Assembly (NCBI GenBank): GCA_022432975.1
Contig: CM039508.1
Span: 25,803,999-25,867,998, forward strand
Origin: Begonia masoniana
Taxonomy: Eukaryota; Streptophyta; Magnoliopsida; Cucurbitales; Begoniaceae
Direction of reading: 5' to 3'
DNA: 64,000 nt
The notes beneath the pieces are model-generated. The model saw only the letters and a program-made list of their open reading frames with translations. It did no database searches and was not told where the DNA came from. The position numbers and the translations under genes were made by a program. How positions within the stretch are numbered: the stretch's first letter is position 1; each line of letters starts with the position of its first letter. Shown piece after piece: positions 24,095-36,563 of this stretch.

Positions 24095-24242
24095 TTTTAA
24101 GAAAACCCTATAAACAGAATAACTAGATTTAACAAACAGAAACTTTTACGTGAACTTAAACACTTACAGTTGGTGGAGCGACCTCACGTGGCGGATTGCG
24201 CAGTTAGACCGTTTACAGAATCGCTTTTAAAACCTGATTTCA

Positions 24243-24253
24243 CTCTGATACCA
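24243..24253 (-). promoter_or_regulatory. Primer binding site (initiator Met-tRNA type)
   Basis: TGGTATCAGAG on the minus strand, four bases after the 5' LTR end, is the standard plant retrotransposon site complementary to the 3' end of initiator tRNA-Met. Confidence 0.85.
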
Positions 24254-24257
24254 TAAC

Positions 24258-26658
24258 TATAACGACCCTAGACCCGATCGGGGTAGAGGAGCCATCACTC
24301 CGGACATTCAAAAGAAAACGTGACATATTTTTCTTTGAACTTTTAAAACTTTACAAAGAGAAGACCTTCTCTGGAATGAAGTTTGGAAAGACATGATTAA
24401 AAACCGGACTTCGGAAATAAATGGCAGGAGTAAAACAGGAAGACAGAGGGCAAGGAGAAATGAAAATGGTGAAAGCAGAATATTGAAACAGAATCAGAAG
24501 ACATATTAAAATTTGGACCACATAAATAGAAGACTGAAGAAAATAGGAAGACAGAATACTTTGAACGTTTTAAATAAAAAGGCTGGGTTGACAATGGACA
24601 TGCAGAGGAAAACTTAATAAAATACATGCAGTGGAAAAATAATGAGAAACATAAACTGGAAGCCATAAACGGGACTCGACATAACGTTCGCTAGGACTGT
24701 GACATTTTGAACGTAAAATTTTTCGACCTTTTGAAACTCTTGAACATTTAAAATGGCAAGACATAAAATTATAGGCATAAAATGGAAGACATAAATGGAT
24801 AACAGAAGTGGAAGATGTAAAGCGGAAGACGTAAGGCGGTAGACGTAAGGCGAAAGACGTAAGGTGAAAGACGTAAGGCGGTAGACGTATGGCGGTAGAC
24901 GTATGGCGGTAGATGTAAGGCGGTAGACGTAAGGCAAAAGATGTAAGGCGGAAGACGTAAGGCGGAAGACGTAAGGCGGTAGACGTAAGGTGGTAGACAT
25001 AACAAGGGCGGATGATATAGAGTGGATGACAGGAGTGGATGACATAGGTGGATGACAGAAGTGGATGATAGGGGCAGATGACATAATTTTAAAGGCAGAA
25101 TTGACAACTTTTAACATGAAGACATATAAACAGGGAGCATAAATATAGAAGGCATAAAAACTTGAAACCCCAAAACCCGATTCAAAACATAATTTTAAAC
25201 GTGTTAAAGGACACTACAGAAGTTTAAGAAATCAAATTGCATGGATAGCTCTAAAACCAGAGATAATCCATGCACAACCTAAAAGAGGAAAAACTCCAAC
25301 AGTTCCAGAATATTTCAAAATATATATACAACTGTCAAACAGGAGTTTTAGAAATTTCAACAGTTGTACAGAATCTGGACATACACTTCAAAAATTCACC
25401 AAGCAGGGGTTTTAAAACATAAACACGATTTTTATACATCGTTTTAAGATTTCAAAAACTGTACAGGAGTGGACATAACTTTCAAAAATACATTTTTCAC
25501 AAGAATAACCTTTGTCTGACTGCAGCAACCAATCCCCGTGAGCTCGATCCGCCAACTACTTCAACTCATCAGCTTAAGGCACAAAGTCCTCATCTAGAGG
25601 ATCCATACCTACAACAAGGAGTTCAACTATAAGCCTAGAGCTCAGTAAGAACATGAAATGCAGTGATGCTTATGCTGTGCCTGAACATTTTCAAATACAC
25701 GATCATTACATTACTTTACAATACGTTCACTGGACAGGAAGGTATAAGTGGGAAGAAGAGCAGGCGCAACAGGAGTACATGCTACAACAGGACATAACAG
25801 GAGTACATGATAGGATGCCAGTCCTCGTCCACACTTAACCATACATTACATTACAGGTTTTATCTTTCTTAACTTCAAATCCGGTGCTGAAAACATTTAC
25901 AAGGTTTTCTAGAAAACATGTCTGCATGAACATATATGATGCTTAAACTCAACTTATACAGGTGACAGAATAAAAACAACGGGAAACAGAACACAAAGAA
26001 CACGTTTAACTTAAAGCATAACCTACGACTTAACTACCCAAACCAAAACCTAGTATCTCCATGCTTTAGGGCCTTAAGGGCCAACTTATATGTATGAACT
26101 TACCTGTTGGCCGAAATGCAGCAAGCTTTGCACGCACGACTACTGTGGTTCGCGAACCTATAGCATGCAAAATCAGACATTAACCTAAAGTTAAAAAAAA
26201 AACTAATGTTTAACTAACCTAAACTTGTCAACCAGCGAAAAAGGGTTACCTTTACTGAAGGGAGCAGAAGGAAACAGAAGGAAACAGGAGGAGCAAAGTT
26301 TTGGAATTTGTTTCAGGCGCCAGGAAGAGAGAAAATAGAGAAGTAAAGATGAAAATTACAAGTTAGAGTGTTTTCACGTAGGAGGGAAGGAGAAAGAGGG
26401 GCTTGGCTTCTCCAACAAGTTTGCCAAGTGTCAAACACTCATTAGTTCCCTCCCATCTACCTTAATTGGTTTCCTATATTGCCCTTCCATTGGTTTTTAA
26501 CTAAATTACTATTTAGTTTGTCAAATCAATTTTTTGAATCACTCACACTCAATTGAATCCATCGGTAAATTCATAAAAACATACATTGTATAAATATTCC
26601 CATTAATTCCGTCTAATAATTCAAGGAATATTTACATGGCAAAATGTCGGGTGTTACA
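24258..26658 (-). mobile_element. 5' LTR of the minus-strand chromovirus
   Basis: This 2401-bp LTR starts TGTAACACCCGACATTTT at 26658 and ends next to the primer binding site. The terminal dinucleotide appears mutated (TATA instead of CACA). It carries an expanded array of a 14-bp unit of the type GTAGACGTAAGGCG at about 24820-25005, plus degenerate TATCATCCGC/GGATGACA-type repeats to about 25085. No target duplication can be confirmed because the opposite end of the element is lost. Confidence 0.85.
24820..25005. repeat. 14-bp tandem array with ACGT core in LTR
   Basis: About a dozen units of GTAGACGTAAGGCG or GAAGACGTAAGGCG follow one another with few changes. Each has the ACGT core recognised by plant bZIP factors. 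The same place in the 3' LTR has about three units. Function is inferred from motif class only. Confidence 0.8.
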
Positions 26659-26918
26659 AAATTACTTTATTTTAATTCCCCAAACACTTGCCTATGTTGC
26701 GCACTAACGCCTCTTCTTTTGACTCTAACGATAATGTCGATGCTCTCTTGGAAGGTCGATGATGCTGCAGATTGGTCATTGAGTGTTTTGTGTTTGTGTT
26801 TAATACCTTTAGTGTTTGTGTTTAATTTTCTAAGCAACTCTTGCTATTTCCACTGTCTTGCCTCAGGCTTCACCGTGAATGGATCAATGGCGAATGGTGA
26901 TCATTACCGGTTCATCGG
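26659..26918. other. Short spacer between the chromovirus and the MULE
   Basis: No recognisable feature. An open stretch on the plus strand (26644-26922) begins inside the LTR and matches no family I know. Confidence 0.3.
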
Positions 26919-26927
26919 TTAAATTTA
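26919..26927. repeat. Left target-site duplication of the MULE
   Basis: TTAAATTTA directly precedes the GGG terminus at 26928. The identical 9-mer follows the CCC terminus at 63407-63415. Nine bases is the standard duplication length for Mutator-like elements. Confidence 0.8.
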
Positions 26928-27345
26928 GGGTTTTTTTTTTAAATAAACCTCAAACTATCGATTTTTTCTCAAATTTTACTATTCAACAAAAAAACCTTAA
27001 CGTTTCGTAAATACTCAATTTGAACTATCGGTTTGCAAAATGAAGGGATGGAGTATGGCCGGTCCAGCTGGACTAGCCACACTCGATTGAGGGACCAGCC
27101 GTCCTCTTATGGGCAACACCCATGACTTTTGTCACGGGTTTTGTCATTTAGGGGGGAGTACGGCCGGTCTGACTGGACCGACTGTACTCCGAGGGGAACA
27201 AATCCATGACAAAAGTCACGGGTTTCATTTTTTAGGGGAGAGGATGGCTGGTCCAGGTTAAAACCCGTGACAAAAGTCACGGTTTCTTCCCCGTGGAGTA
27301 CGGCCGGTCCAACTGGATCGGCCGTACTCCATCCCCATATTTAAA
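26928..27345 (+). repeat. Left terminal inverted repeat of the MULE
   Basis: This holds several copies of two inverted motifs: GAGTACGGCCGGTCC with its complement, and CCGTGAC-AAAA-GTCACGG (for example 27199-27222 and 27266-27283). The same motifs occur in the right repeat (51644-51776 plus 63126-63406). A TATTTAAAG box just inside (27339-27347) and a CT-rich leader would suit an inward promoter, as known for MuDR, but this is inference. Confidence 0.75.
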
Positions 27346-27618
27346 GCCCGAGAGCTCGACTTTAAAAAATCACACAAAACCAAGCTTCTCTCCTCTTTCA
27401 ATTCTCTCCCTCGTTTCTTATTTCGACGATATTTCTCCGCGTTCACCTACAAGGTACAAAGGTTTTTTTTTTTTTTTTATCATTTACTTTAGACATTTAA
27501 AAAAAACTCATATACAAGGTGTTAAACCTAGATTAAATTTTTTATAACGTATTGTTTATTCATTATATTTTTATTTTAAAAGTTTCTTTCAAAATTATGA
27601 AAGTATGATATTTATGTT

Positions 27619-28153
27619 CTAATATTTATTTAAATATTTCTAATATTTATTTAAATATTTCTAATATTTATTTAAATATTTCTAATATTTATTTAAATAT
27701 TTCTAATATTTATTTAAATATTTCTAATATTTATTTAAATATTTCTAATATTTATTTAAATATTTCTAATATTTATTTAAATATTTCTAATATTTATTTA
27801 AATATTTCTAATATTTATTTAAATATTTCTAATATTTATTTAAATATTTCTAATATTTATTTAAATATTTCTAATATTTATTTAAATATTTCTAATATTT
27901 ATTTAAATATTTCTAATATTTATTTAAATATTTCTAATATTTATTTAAATATTTCTAATATTTATTTAAATATTTCTAATATTTATTTAAATATTTCTAA
28001 TATTTATTTAAATATTTCTAATATTTATTTAAATATTTCTAATATTTATTTAAATATTTCTAATATTTATTTAAATATTTCTAATATTTATTTAAATATT
28101 TCTAATATTTATTTAAATATTAAATATTTCTAATATTTATTTAAATATTTCTA
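27619..28153. repeat. 21-bp AT-rich satellite, about 25 copies
   Basis: The unit CTAATATTTATTTAAATATTT is repeated almost perfectly. The only clear irregularity is a partial unit near 28115-28130. Each unit includes the palindrome ATTTAAAT. The array sits between the left terminal repeat and the C-terminal end of the transposase remnant, overlapping the expected 3' end of that gene. Confidence 0.95.
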
Positions 28154-29032
28154 ATACGTTCCTCTTACTGATTCTTGAGCCTGACAGCTCTTCGGTTTCT
28201 CGCACTCTTGTCTTCTTCGGCCAACCAGGTTGACGCTTTCTTTTTGGCGGGAGGATTTCGTTCATACCTTCGACGAGCGGCCACATTATTTGACCGCTGA
28301 TGGGACTAATATTGTATGAGTACATCTGCAGGTATTTTGTCGTGTGATAGCATTCATTCACGTAGTCTGCAGGAAGGACTTCTCTTCGTTGAGGGTTTGA
28401 GCTATGTTTCTTGCTCTTGTGGCAAGACTGGGTGAAATGTCGACTGTGAAGTCCTTCCTCACTGTCTCGATAATAGATGAGATGTCCCAAGTAGAGTGAC
28501 TTTTGAACCTGTCCAGGTAATGTTTCGCCATCCATTTTGTTGAAGCGTGTCGATTTTCAACTTGCCTCGAATAGCAGTGAGAGTCTATCAAACTCTTTAT
28601 TTGAAACGTACGGTCCTCTTACATCAACGAAGCATGCAGTCGCTACCCACATCCATCTTGACACTCATCCGTCAGTCGACTCGTTTCACTTTTAGTGAAT
28701 TTAATACTATAACCGTTTTCCAAAGAATATTTGTGTATTTCGTCTTTAAGTTCCTCTAAAGAACCATATTTTCTACCCTTATGAAATCCCATTGAGATTT
28801 GTTCTCTTACCGGTCTGCTTTTCACCTCCTCGTCATCTGAGCCGACCGGTATTCAAAGCTCATAGTCCAGCATTTTGGAGGTCAAATAGACGAATATTTC
28901 TTCATCTGTATATGCGTCATCAAAGACTCGTACATCACCATATGCAGGTGTGCTATCCAAATACCAATCCGTTTCGGCATCACCCGTTGATCTCTCGTCT
29001 AAATCAATCGATCTACTTGAATCGGAATCCAT
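28150..29032 (-). pseudogene. MULE (MuDR-type) transposase, N- and C-terminal pieces fused, catalytic core deleted
   Basis: The start is MDSDSSRSIDLDERS at 29032 and an acidic N-terminus follows. A TGA lies at 28855-28853. The next part (YGSLEELKDEIHKYSLENGY) leads into the typical N-terminal DNA-binding region: FQIKSLIDSHCYSR, then RHASTKWMAKHYLDRF and DFTVDISPSLATRAR. At about 28370 the sequence passes directly, in another frame, to the C-terminal MULE text YVNECYHTTKYLQMY, MWPLVEG and a Pro/Lys/Arg-rich tail. The DDE catalytic domain and SWIM zinc finger that normally lie between are gone. Further stops lie at about 28650 and 28630. This copy cannot make an active transposase. Confidence 0.85.
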
Positions 29033-29781
29033 CTTCGTCGCTAATAAAAAAATGTTAAAAAAAATTAATAAAATACAAAAGTTAAAACATTGAAAGTACT
29101 AATCAGGATAATTTCCAAGAAAGATTGATATTGACAATCTCCTTAGACAAAATTTCTTTTCCAAGTAAGTTCCCTGGAAAGGCTGGAGGGTCATTAATGG
29201 TGTGACGACCCCAATCCGATCAGGGCCGCCACGGACTTGCCGTGACGTAATCATTTAATCATTTTTTTTTTTCATTTTTAAACACTTCCTATAACCCTTA
29301 AACAAACTAACCATAACGTAACCTTAACTTTAAACTCTCGTAACCACGTAAATTTTTCTTTTTATATCACTCATAACGTTTCGACTTCTAAACCATTAAA
29401 TCGAAGTCTCGGATTGTTGAAATCCCTTAAAATCACTCGTTCGTCGATCATCAAAACACAACACTAATATAACCTACAATTTCGGAAAAACTCAAGAAAA
29501 CGAACTGCGTGGATCGCTCTAAAAATCGAGCGTATCCTTACCTGTATTAAAATAACCAAACAGTTCCAGTATATTTCTAAAATTAAAACTCCACATTCTA
29601 AACATTCTACTTCCACTACATATACATCAAAACTCGACTTTTCATACATTTTTCTATCAAAACATCTAATCCACATACTTAAACATTTTCATACTTTCTC
29701 AAACAAAACCGACACGTAAATCTACTAACCAACAAAACTAACTCACATTCATTCTCCACAAAACAGTTCGGGGCACACCAT

Positions 29782-31801
29782 CGGAGAACACATGACTTAC
29801 CTCGTGAGAACCATGTCTTACCCCGTGAGAACACATGACTTACCTCGTGAGAACCATGTCTTACCCCGTGAGAACACATGACTTACCTCGTGAGAACCAT
29901 GTCTTACCCCGTGAGAACACATGACTTACCCCGTGAGAACACATGACTTACCCCGTGAGAACACATAACTTACCCCGTGAGAACACATGACTTACCTCGT
30001 GAGAACCATGTCTTACCCCGTGAGAACACATGACTTACCTCGTGAGAACCATGTCTTACCCCGTGAGAACACATAACTTACCCCGTGAGAACACATGACT
30101 TACCCCGTGAGAACACATAACTTACCCCGTGAGAACACATAACTTACCCCGTGAGAACACATAACTTACCCCGTGAGAACACATGACTTACCCCGTGAGA
30201 ACACATGACTTACCTCGTGAGAACCATGTCTTACCCCGTGAGAACACATAACTTACCCCGTGAGAACACATGACTTACCTCGTGAGAACCATGTCTTACC
30301 CCGTGAGAACCATGTCTTACCCCGTGAGAACACATGACTTACCTCGTGAGAACCATGTCTTACCCCGTGAGAACACATGACTTACCCCGTGAGAACACAT
30401 AACTTACCCCGTGAGAACACATAACTTACCCCGTGAGAACACATGACTTACCTCGTGAGAACCATGTCTTACCCCGTGAGAACACATAACTTACCCCGTG
30501 AGAACACATGACTTACCTCGTGAGAACCATGTCTTACCCCGTGAGAACACATGACTTACCCCGTGAGAACACATGACTTACCTCGTGAGAACCATGTCTT
30601 ACCCCGTGAGAACACATGACTTACCTCGTGAGAACCATGTCTTACCCCGTGAGAACACATAACTTACCCCGTGAGAACACATAACTTACCCCGTGAGAAC
30701 ACATGACTTACCTCGTGAGAACCATGTCTTACCCCGTGAGAACCATGTCTTACCCCGTGAGAACACATAACTTACCCCGTGAGAACACATGACTTACCCC
30801 GTGAGAACACATAACTTACCCCGTGAGAACACATGACTTACCCCGTGAGAACACATAACTTACCCCGTGAGAACACATAACTTACCCCGTGAGAACACAT
30901 GACTTACCTCGTGAGAACCATGTCTTACCCCGTGAGAACACATAACTTACCCCGTGAGAACACATGACTTACCTCGTGAGAACCATGTCTTACCCCGTGA
31001 GAACACATAACTTACCCCGTGAGAACACATAACTTACCCCGTGAGAACACATGACTTACCCCGTGAGAACACATGACTTACCCCGTGAGAACACATAACT
31101 TACCCCGTGAGAACACATGACTTACCCCGTGAGAACACATGACTTACCTCGTGAGAACCATGTCTTACCCCGTGAGAACACATGACTTACCTCGTGAGAA
31201 CCATGACTTACCCCGTGAGAACACATGACTTACCCCGTGAGAACACATGACTTACCCCGTGAGAACACATAACTTACCCCGTGAGAACCATGTCTTACCC
31301 CGTGAGAACCATGTCTTACCCCGTGAGAACACATGACTTACCCCGTGAGAACACATGACTTACCCCGTGAGAACCATGTCTTACCCCGTGAGAACCATGT
31401 CTTACCCCGTGAGAACCATGTCTTACCCCGTGAGAACCATGTCTTACCCCGTGAGAACACATAACTTACCCCGTGAGAACCATGTCTTACCCCGTGAGAA
31501 CCATGTCTTACCCCGTGAGAACACATGACTTACCCCGTGAGAACACATGACTTACCCCGTGAGAACCATGTCTTACCCCGTGAGAACCATGTCTTACCCC
31601 GTGAGAACCATGTCTTACCCCGTGAGAACCATGTCTTACCCCGTGAGAACCATGTCTTACCCCGTGAGAACACATGACTTACCCCGTGAGAACCATGTCT
31701 TACCCCGTGAGAACACATGACTTACCCCGTGAGAACACATAACTTACCCCGTGAGAACCATGTCTTACCCCGTGAGAACCATGCATGTCTTACCCCGTGA
31801 G
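29782..31801. repeat. 21/22-bp minisatellite in LTR1
   Basis: About 90 units of two types: 22-mer TTACCCCGTGAGAACACATGAC and 21-mer TTACCCCGTGAGAACCATGTC in their canonical forms. Both also occur with TTACCTCG or ACATAAC variants. In this array, 22-mers with the ACATAAC variant are frequent. Units abut directly without unique spacers. Confidence 0.95.
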
Positions 31802-32983
31802 ATCACATATCATCTTTAAATCATTATCATTCAATTCATCGTAAAAACATGCTCGTAAATAATTCGTATGCACCTTTTATAAAACGTGACGCATGAGGAA
31901 TCTACGTACACATATCATCAACAATTTACAAACATACATAGACATGCTTTATTCACAAAGAACCTAACAAACAACTATTAACTAATAACCTAAGCTACCC
32001 GACACGTCAAGACCCCACAATCAGAAAATCATCATCAAAACAATAAAAGCCTAACGTTGACACGATGTAGGGCCTTAAGGGCCGGAAACCTAACATCCAC
32101 TTACCTGGTGTCCTAGCTATGCCGAGCACCGTCCTTGAAGAGCTTGGATTACCTAAGACATTTCATAGCACGTCGTTAGTATTAATCTAAATCATCAATT
32201 TCAAAGCTAAACGAAATCCCGAGCTAAGACAATTTCTTCAAAAACTCTAACTCATTTCGTTCGGGCATAACTAAACTCTTATTTTCGTGAAAACATCTCA
32301 AATTACTATTTCTAGCCTAATCCAACTAAAGCCTAATTAAATGGGCCACTAATTTGGGTTCGGTAAAAACCGACCCGAAACTTCAAATGCACGTAACTTT
32401 TGCGTCAGTTATCGGAATCGAACGATTCCAGCGGCCACGTACTCCTCTAATAACCTATTTTAACCTGCCAAAAGGAATTTTAAAACAAACGACCCTAGCT
32501 AGGTCAAAATAGCAGAAACCCGAATCTGCCCTTAATCGGAAATTTTCCCCTTTCTGATTTTTCATCAAATTCCACCTATTTCCTCACCAATCGACCACCC
32601 ACACCTTCAATTTGAATAATCTAACAGAAATCCCGAGCTACACTCACCAAAACCGAAATGCCCTAAATCGGGATTCAGTGAATTTTGCCCAAACGAGGCT
32701 CATCACGGCCAGGCGACCAAAGCCGGACCAAGGGTCGACAAACCCACGCCGGAGGTGACCCAAATCGGCCGGTGATCAGAGCTCAATCGAGCTCGTCACG
32801 CACAGCCTCAAACCGAACCGAAAAAGAGGAGAAAACCGAGCCTTACCTGTCAGGTTGCGCGCGGAGACAGGCCGGACCTTGCTCGTCGCCGTCGTCTGGC
32901 CGGAGAGCGTCGGAAATCGCCGGCGGTGGCCGTCGATCGCCGCTCGCGTCGCGCGTCTCCTCTTCCCCTGCCTTCGGTGCCCG

Positions 32984-33013
32984 ACGACAGAATGGCTTCG
33001 GCCATTCTGTCGT
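32984..33013. repeat. Perfect 13-bp stem-loop in LTR1
   Basis: ACGACAGAATGGC, a TTCG loop, then GCCATTCTGTCGT. The same hairpin is kept in LTR2 (about 40959-40988). In LTR3 the region is replaced by the TAA tract. Confidence 0.85.
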
Positions 33014-33041
33014 TTTTGTTTTTATGTTATTATTATTATTT

Positions 33042-33085
<44 letters not shown>

Positions 33086-33330
33086 AATATCAATAATCCT
33101 ATTAATTCCTATTAACACATTTATATACCGTTTTGCTATTCCGTAAATTCCGTTAAATCTCGTTTTTAATTATAACCCACGGCTTAATTTCACTGGAAAT
33201 GCCCGAATCTAATTTAATTAACCAATTAGGTTAACCAAATTTATTCACTTTTCTTTTAAATTACTTAAAACAATATTTATTAAACAATTACCTATTATTT
33301 TATTTTCTCATAAAAATCCCGGGTGTTACA

Positions 33331-33343
33331 TCCTTCCCTCCTT
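33331..33343 (-). promoter_or_regulatory. Polypurine tract before LTR1
   Basis: AAGGAGGGAAGGA on the minus strand abuts the LTR start. The equivalent before LTR2 is AAGGAGGAGGA (41317-41307). Confidence 0.7.
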
Positions 33344-36300
33344 AAATGAAATTTTGTCCTCAAAATTGTTGCTTAGTCAATCCTCTTATTTCTCACTCCA
33401 ATGCTACCACCGTAATTACTGTTGCAATACTAAATCTTGATTACTCTATAGCCTTAATCACCTATCAGGTAATGACAATTCCTAGATTTTCAAAGTTGTG
33501 ATTCTCCTAACTATGCATTTGTAACTCCATCACTCATACGTCCATTGCTTTCAACCTAATCCATCATCACTTAATCTCTCAAATCTCTCCCAACTCAACC
33601 TCCACTCTAGTTTTCCTCGAATTAAATTCAATCGTTTCCATACTTTTCTCATACCACATCAATCTAACGCATCTATAGCCATCATAATTCCTCGAAGTTT
33701 CTTCTCTTACTTAATACGAAGGACCTAATACATAGCCTTCTTATCCTAATTCTTCCACTTCCAAGTCCTCCTATACCTTACCATCAAATTTTTAATCCAT
33801 CACTCGCACCCATACACCCATGGACATTGGGCAAACATGACGTTCCATTAGTCACTCTAACACAATTCTAGTACTCGTGGCTCTGAATACTTAAATTTAC
33901 CCCCTTCTCTTTCAAAGTATTCTCTAAGTCTTTATAATTATGTCTACAACGCTCGTTTGCCCAACCTGTGCCTCGGTTTTCATCAATCACTAACAAATTC
34001 TTAAGTCTGAACAAAGTCGTTAAACTATTCACCCAACACCTTAAAGGGCGCATAAACAATTCGACGCAACTTACGAGTCGAAACTTTCCTAAACCTCGTG
34101 ATCTGTTCTCACTTCTAAGCTCACTTGCATAGCATTCATGCAATTCCTCCTTCATTTCATCAAGTTTCGATTTTCTTCACACACTTAAGTGTATCAACCT
34201 TAATCTTAGTTATTTACAAAATCATTGGCTTCGACTTCGTTACATACGGGTCAAGCCTTGAAATTTCTTAATGTAATCTTATTCCTAATGCACTTAAACG
34301 TTTGTCGTGCAAGCCCTTATTCTCCTCATCCGATAGCTCACCATTTCCTTAATCTGCACAACATTAACATTCGAGCTAAATTCCCAATCTACACCATTCA
34401 CTTGGTTAAACAATGCCCTACACTTATTCTCAATATTACAAAAGATTTCCTCCAAGGTTACTAACTAGCCTACTATCTTTCATTCCTTCTAGTCAGGTTC
34501 TAAATATTCTACTTGGCTTCTTTACAAGGATTTATCTAACAATTTTCTTATTAGCAAACTTGTTGTAGGTAGATTTACAACCTTAATCTTAATCTCTTAA
34601 AATTCCTAAATCTTGTCCTTCTATTTTCCAAAAAACTCAGAAATATCCCTTCCATAAGTCTCCCCTCATAGTTCCTCGAGCGTTGATGTTTCTACATCCA
34701 TCCCAGAAATAAGCCTCATATTCGGGGTTCTTAACTTAAACTATATTACTATAGACTCAACTCTTTACTCCGACGCTCATGACTCAAAGAATCTGAAATC
34801 TTTTATCCTTGTTATATCTCCTATAATTGATACTTATCCTTGTCAATTCACCAGCTCCTCTAACTTGAACGAGGTGTACTAGACCTCTAAACTTGACTTT
34901 CAATCTAAGGTGCTAAACCCTTCTTTAAAATTTTGTTACACTTCTTAGGCGTTTCCAATAATTTCTAACTCTCATACTTTGCCTTATGTCCCTAGGTTAA
35001 GCAGCATCTAATTGTCTAACGCATCTTCTATTTATTGGTCACTCTTAACTCTACTAAGTCTTCTTTTCTATTTAGTGGCGGTCATAATCTTTTCACGTAT
35101 CAATATTTGTCCTTCGTTGCTTAGTCCTTTAAGATGGTACCTATCTCCTAGAGAACGTCCAAATTATATAACTTGAGCATCATCTATCGTATAACCTTGA
35201 CCCTTTATTGTCTCTAAACTTATTAACTTACCCACCTCACTTAAATCTCTTTATTTCTTTCATCAATATTGGTCAATACGAATTCTCTTATACGATCCCC
35301 CAGATTACACACCCAAGACTTTGTACCGATCAATCACATTATCCTTGAAAAAGCAAACAACACCTTCCTTATTCTCTCGACAGTTTACCTAAGCTGAACT
35401 CGCAAACATTATCTTTATATAATTACTTCCAACTCCACTTAATATCTTTATTCTCTTCACTGATAATTACTAAGTCAAATGCTCCTATTCGACAATTCAC
35501 CTAAGCTAGACTTTTGGTTACCACCTTCATTTAAATACTTAGGAGGTTCATCAACTAAAGTCCAGTTTATGTCTATTCAACCGTTATATCTCTTAAGTTG
35601 TATTCCTCCAACGGTAATAAATTCTAAGTATGTACACACTCGCACAACTATCCCAGGTTATTCATCTCAATGCGTAACTTTCTCTATTCACTATCATCCT
35701 CCTATCTAATATACAAAAGTTACGTCTTAAACCCCTACTCTAATTACACTTCTTCTCTAACGCTCCTTATCTTATTAATCACCACTATATGAATACCTGG
35801 AATAACCGATGGTTGAGCGGCTCCCTCATCTTCGATCAAGGTAGACATCCTCGGAGGACAACACGGTGGTATCTTATTCGGTCCTAAACAATCTCTGGCC
35901 TTGTGCCCCACCTTGTCGCACCGAAAACATCGACCGGAATGCAATCTGCACTCCCCGAAGTGATTCCTCAGACACGTAGAGCATCGAGGAGCTTGCTGAG
36001 CCCCTTGTGGCTGTTCACTTCTGTCCTGTATAAACGGTGCATCGTTGGGCCTCGTAGCGCCCCGTCGATGTAGTTGCCAACACTGTTTTTGTTGCGGTTG
36101 CACCTCTCAGAAAAACCTCATTGGACAGTTCCTAGAGAGATGACCCAGTCCATTACACGCAAAGCATCGGCCAGAACCTGCCTTGCACACCCCACCATGG
36201 CACTTCTTACACGTTTGGCATTGAGGGAACTGCACAAGCCTTCGTGTACGTTTCTCATTTACCACGCTAATTAAATCCTCACCAACTCTTTTATGCCCCT

Positions 36301-36552
36301 AACTGGTAGCTGCTCCTCCTCTAGCTCAAAAACTTGCACCATATCTGTAAGCTGGCTAATGGGATCCACTTGGAGTTGCCTAGGTGCTCTCGGCATTTCT
36401 TGTTCCTAGACACAATACAAACACAAGACAAAAACAATATAAACATCTATGAATCAAACTTAAACTTAAATACTTACAGTCGATGGAGAGTCCTCGTGTG
36501 GCGGTTCGTGTTTTGGCAGGCAGTTCACAAAATCGCTTTTAAAACCCCGTCT

Positions 36553-36563
36553 CTCTGATACCA
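36553..36563 (-). promoter_or_regulatory. Primer binding site, internal region 1
   Basis: TGGTATCAGAG, four bases inside LTR2's end on the element's strand. Confidence 0.85.

Larger units (their letters stand above)
29201..33330 (-). repeat. LTR1 of the composite element
   Basis: It begins TGTAACACCCGGGATTTTT on the minus strand at 33330 and ends ...GGTCGTCACA at 29201. From the 33330 end it contains a short natural TAA microsatellite (33042-33083), a 13-bp perfect hairpin, a CpG-rich block (32690-33000), and the 21/22-bp array (29782-31801). About 240 bases found in LTR2 next to the array (37150-37377) are missing here. Confidence 0.85.

Noticed and set aside
26644..26922. 92-residue frame with a hydrophobic middle
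   Set aside because: It begins inside the LTR terminus and ends at the MULE target site; no homology or start context supports a gene.
29782..31801. CRISPR-like appearance of regularly repeated 21/22-mers
   Set aside because: Units abut directly with no unique spacers, no cas genes are present, and the context is a plant LTR.
32685..33146. 153-residue GC-rich frame in LTR1
   Set aside because: It runs through the CpG-rich LTR block and into the TAA microsatellite; the LTR2 counterpart shifts frame. No family match.
33868..34155. 95-residue frame in internal region 1, repeated in part at 41918-42133
   Set aside because: Duplicated with the element, frame broken in the second copy, no recognisable domain.
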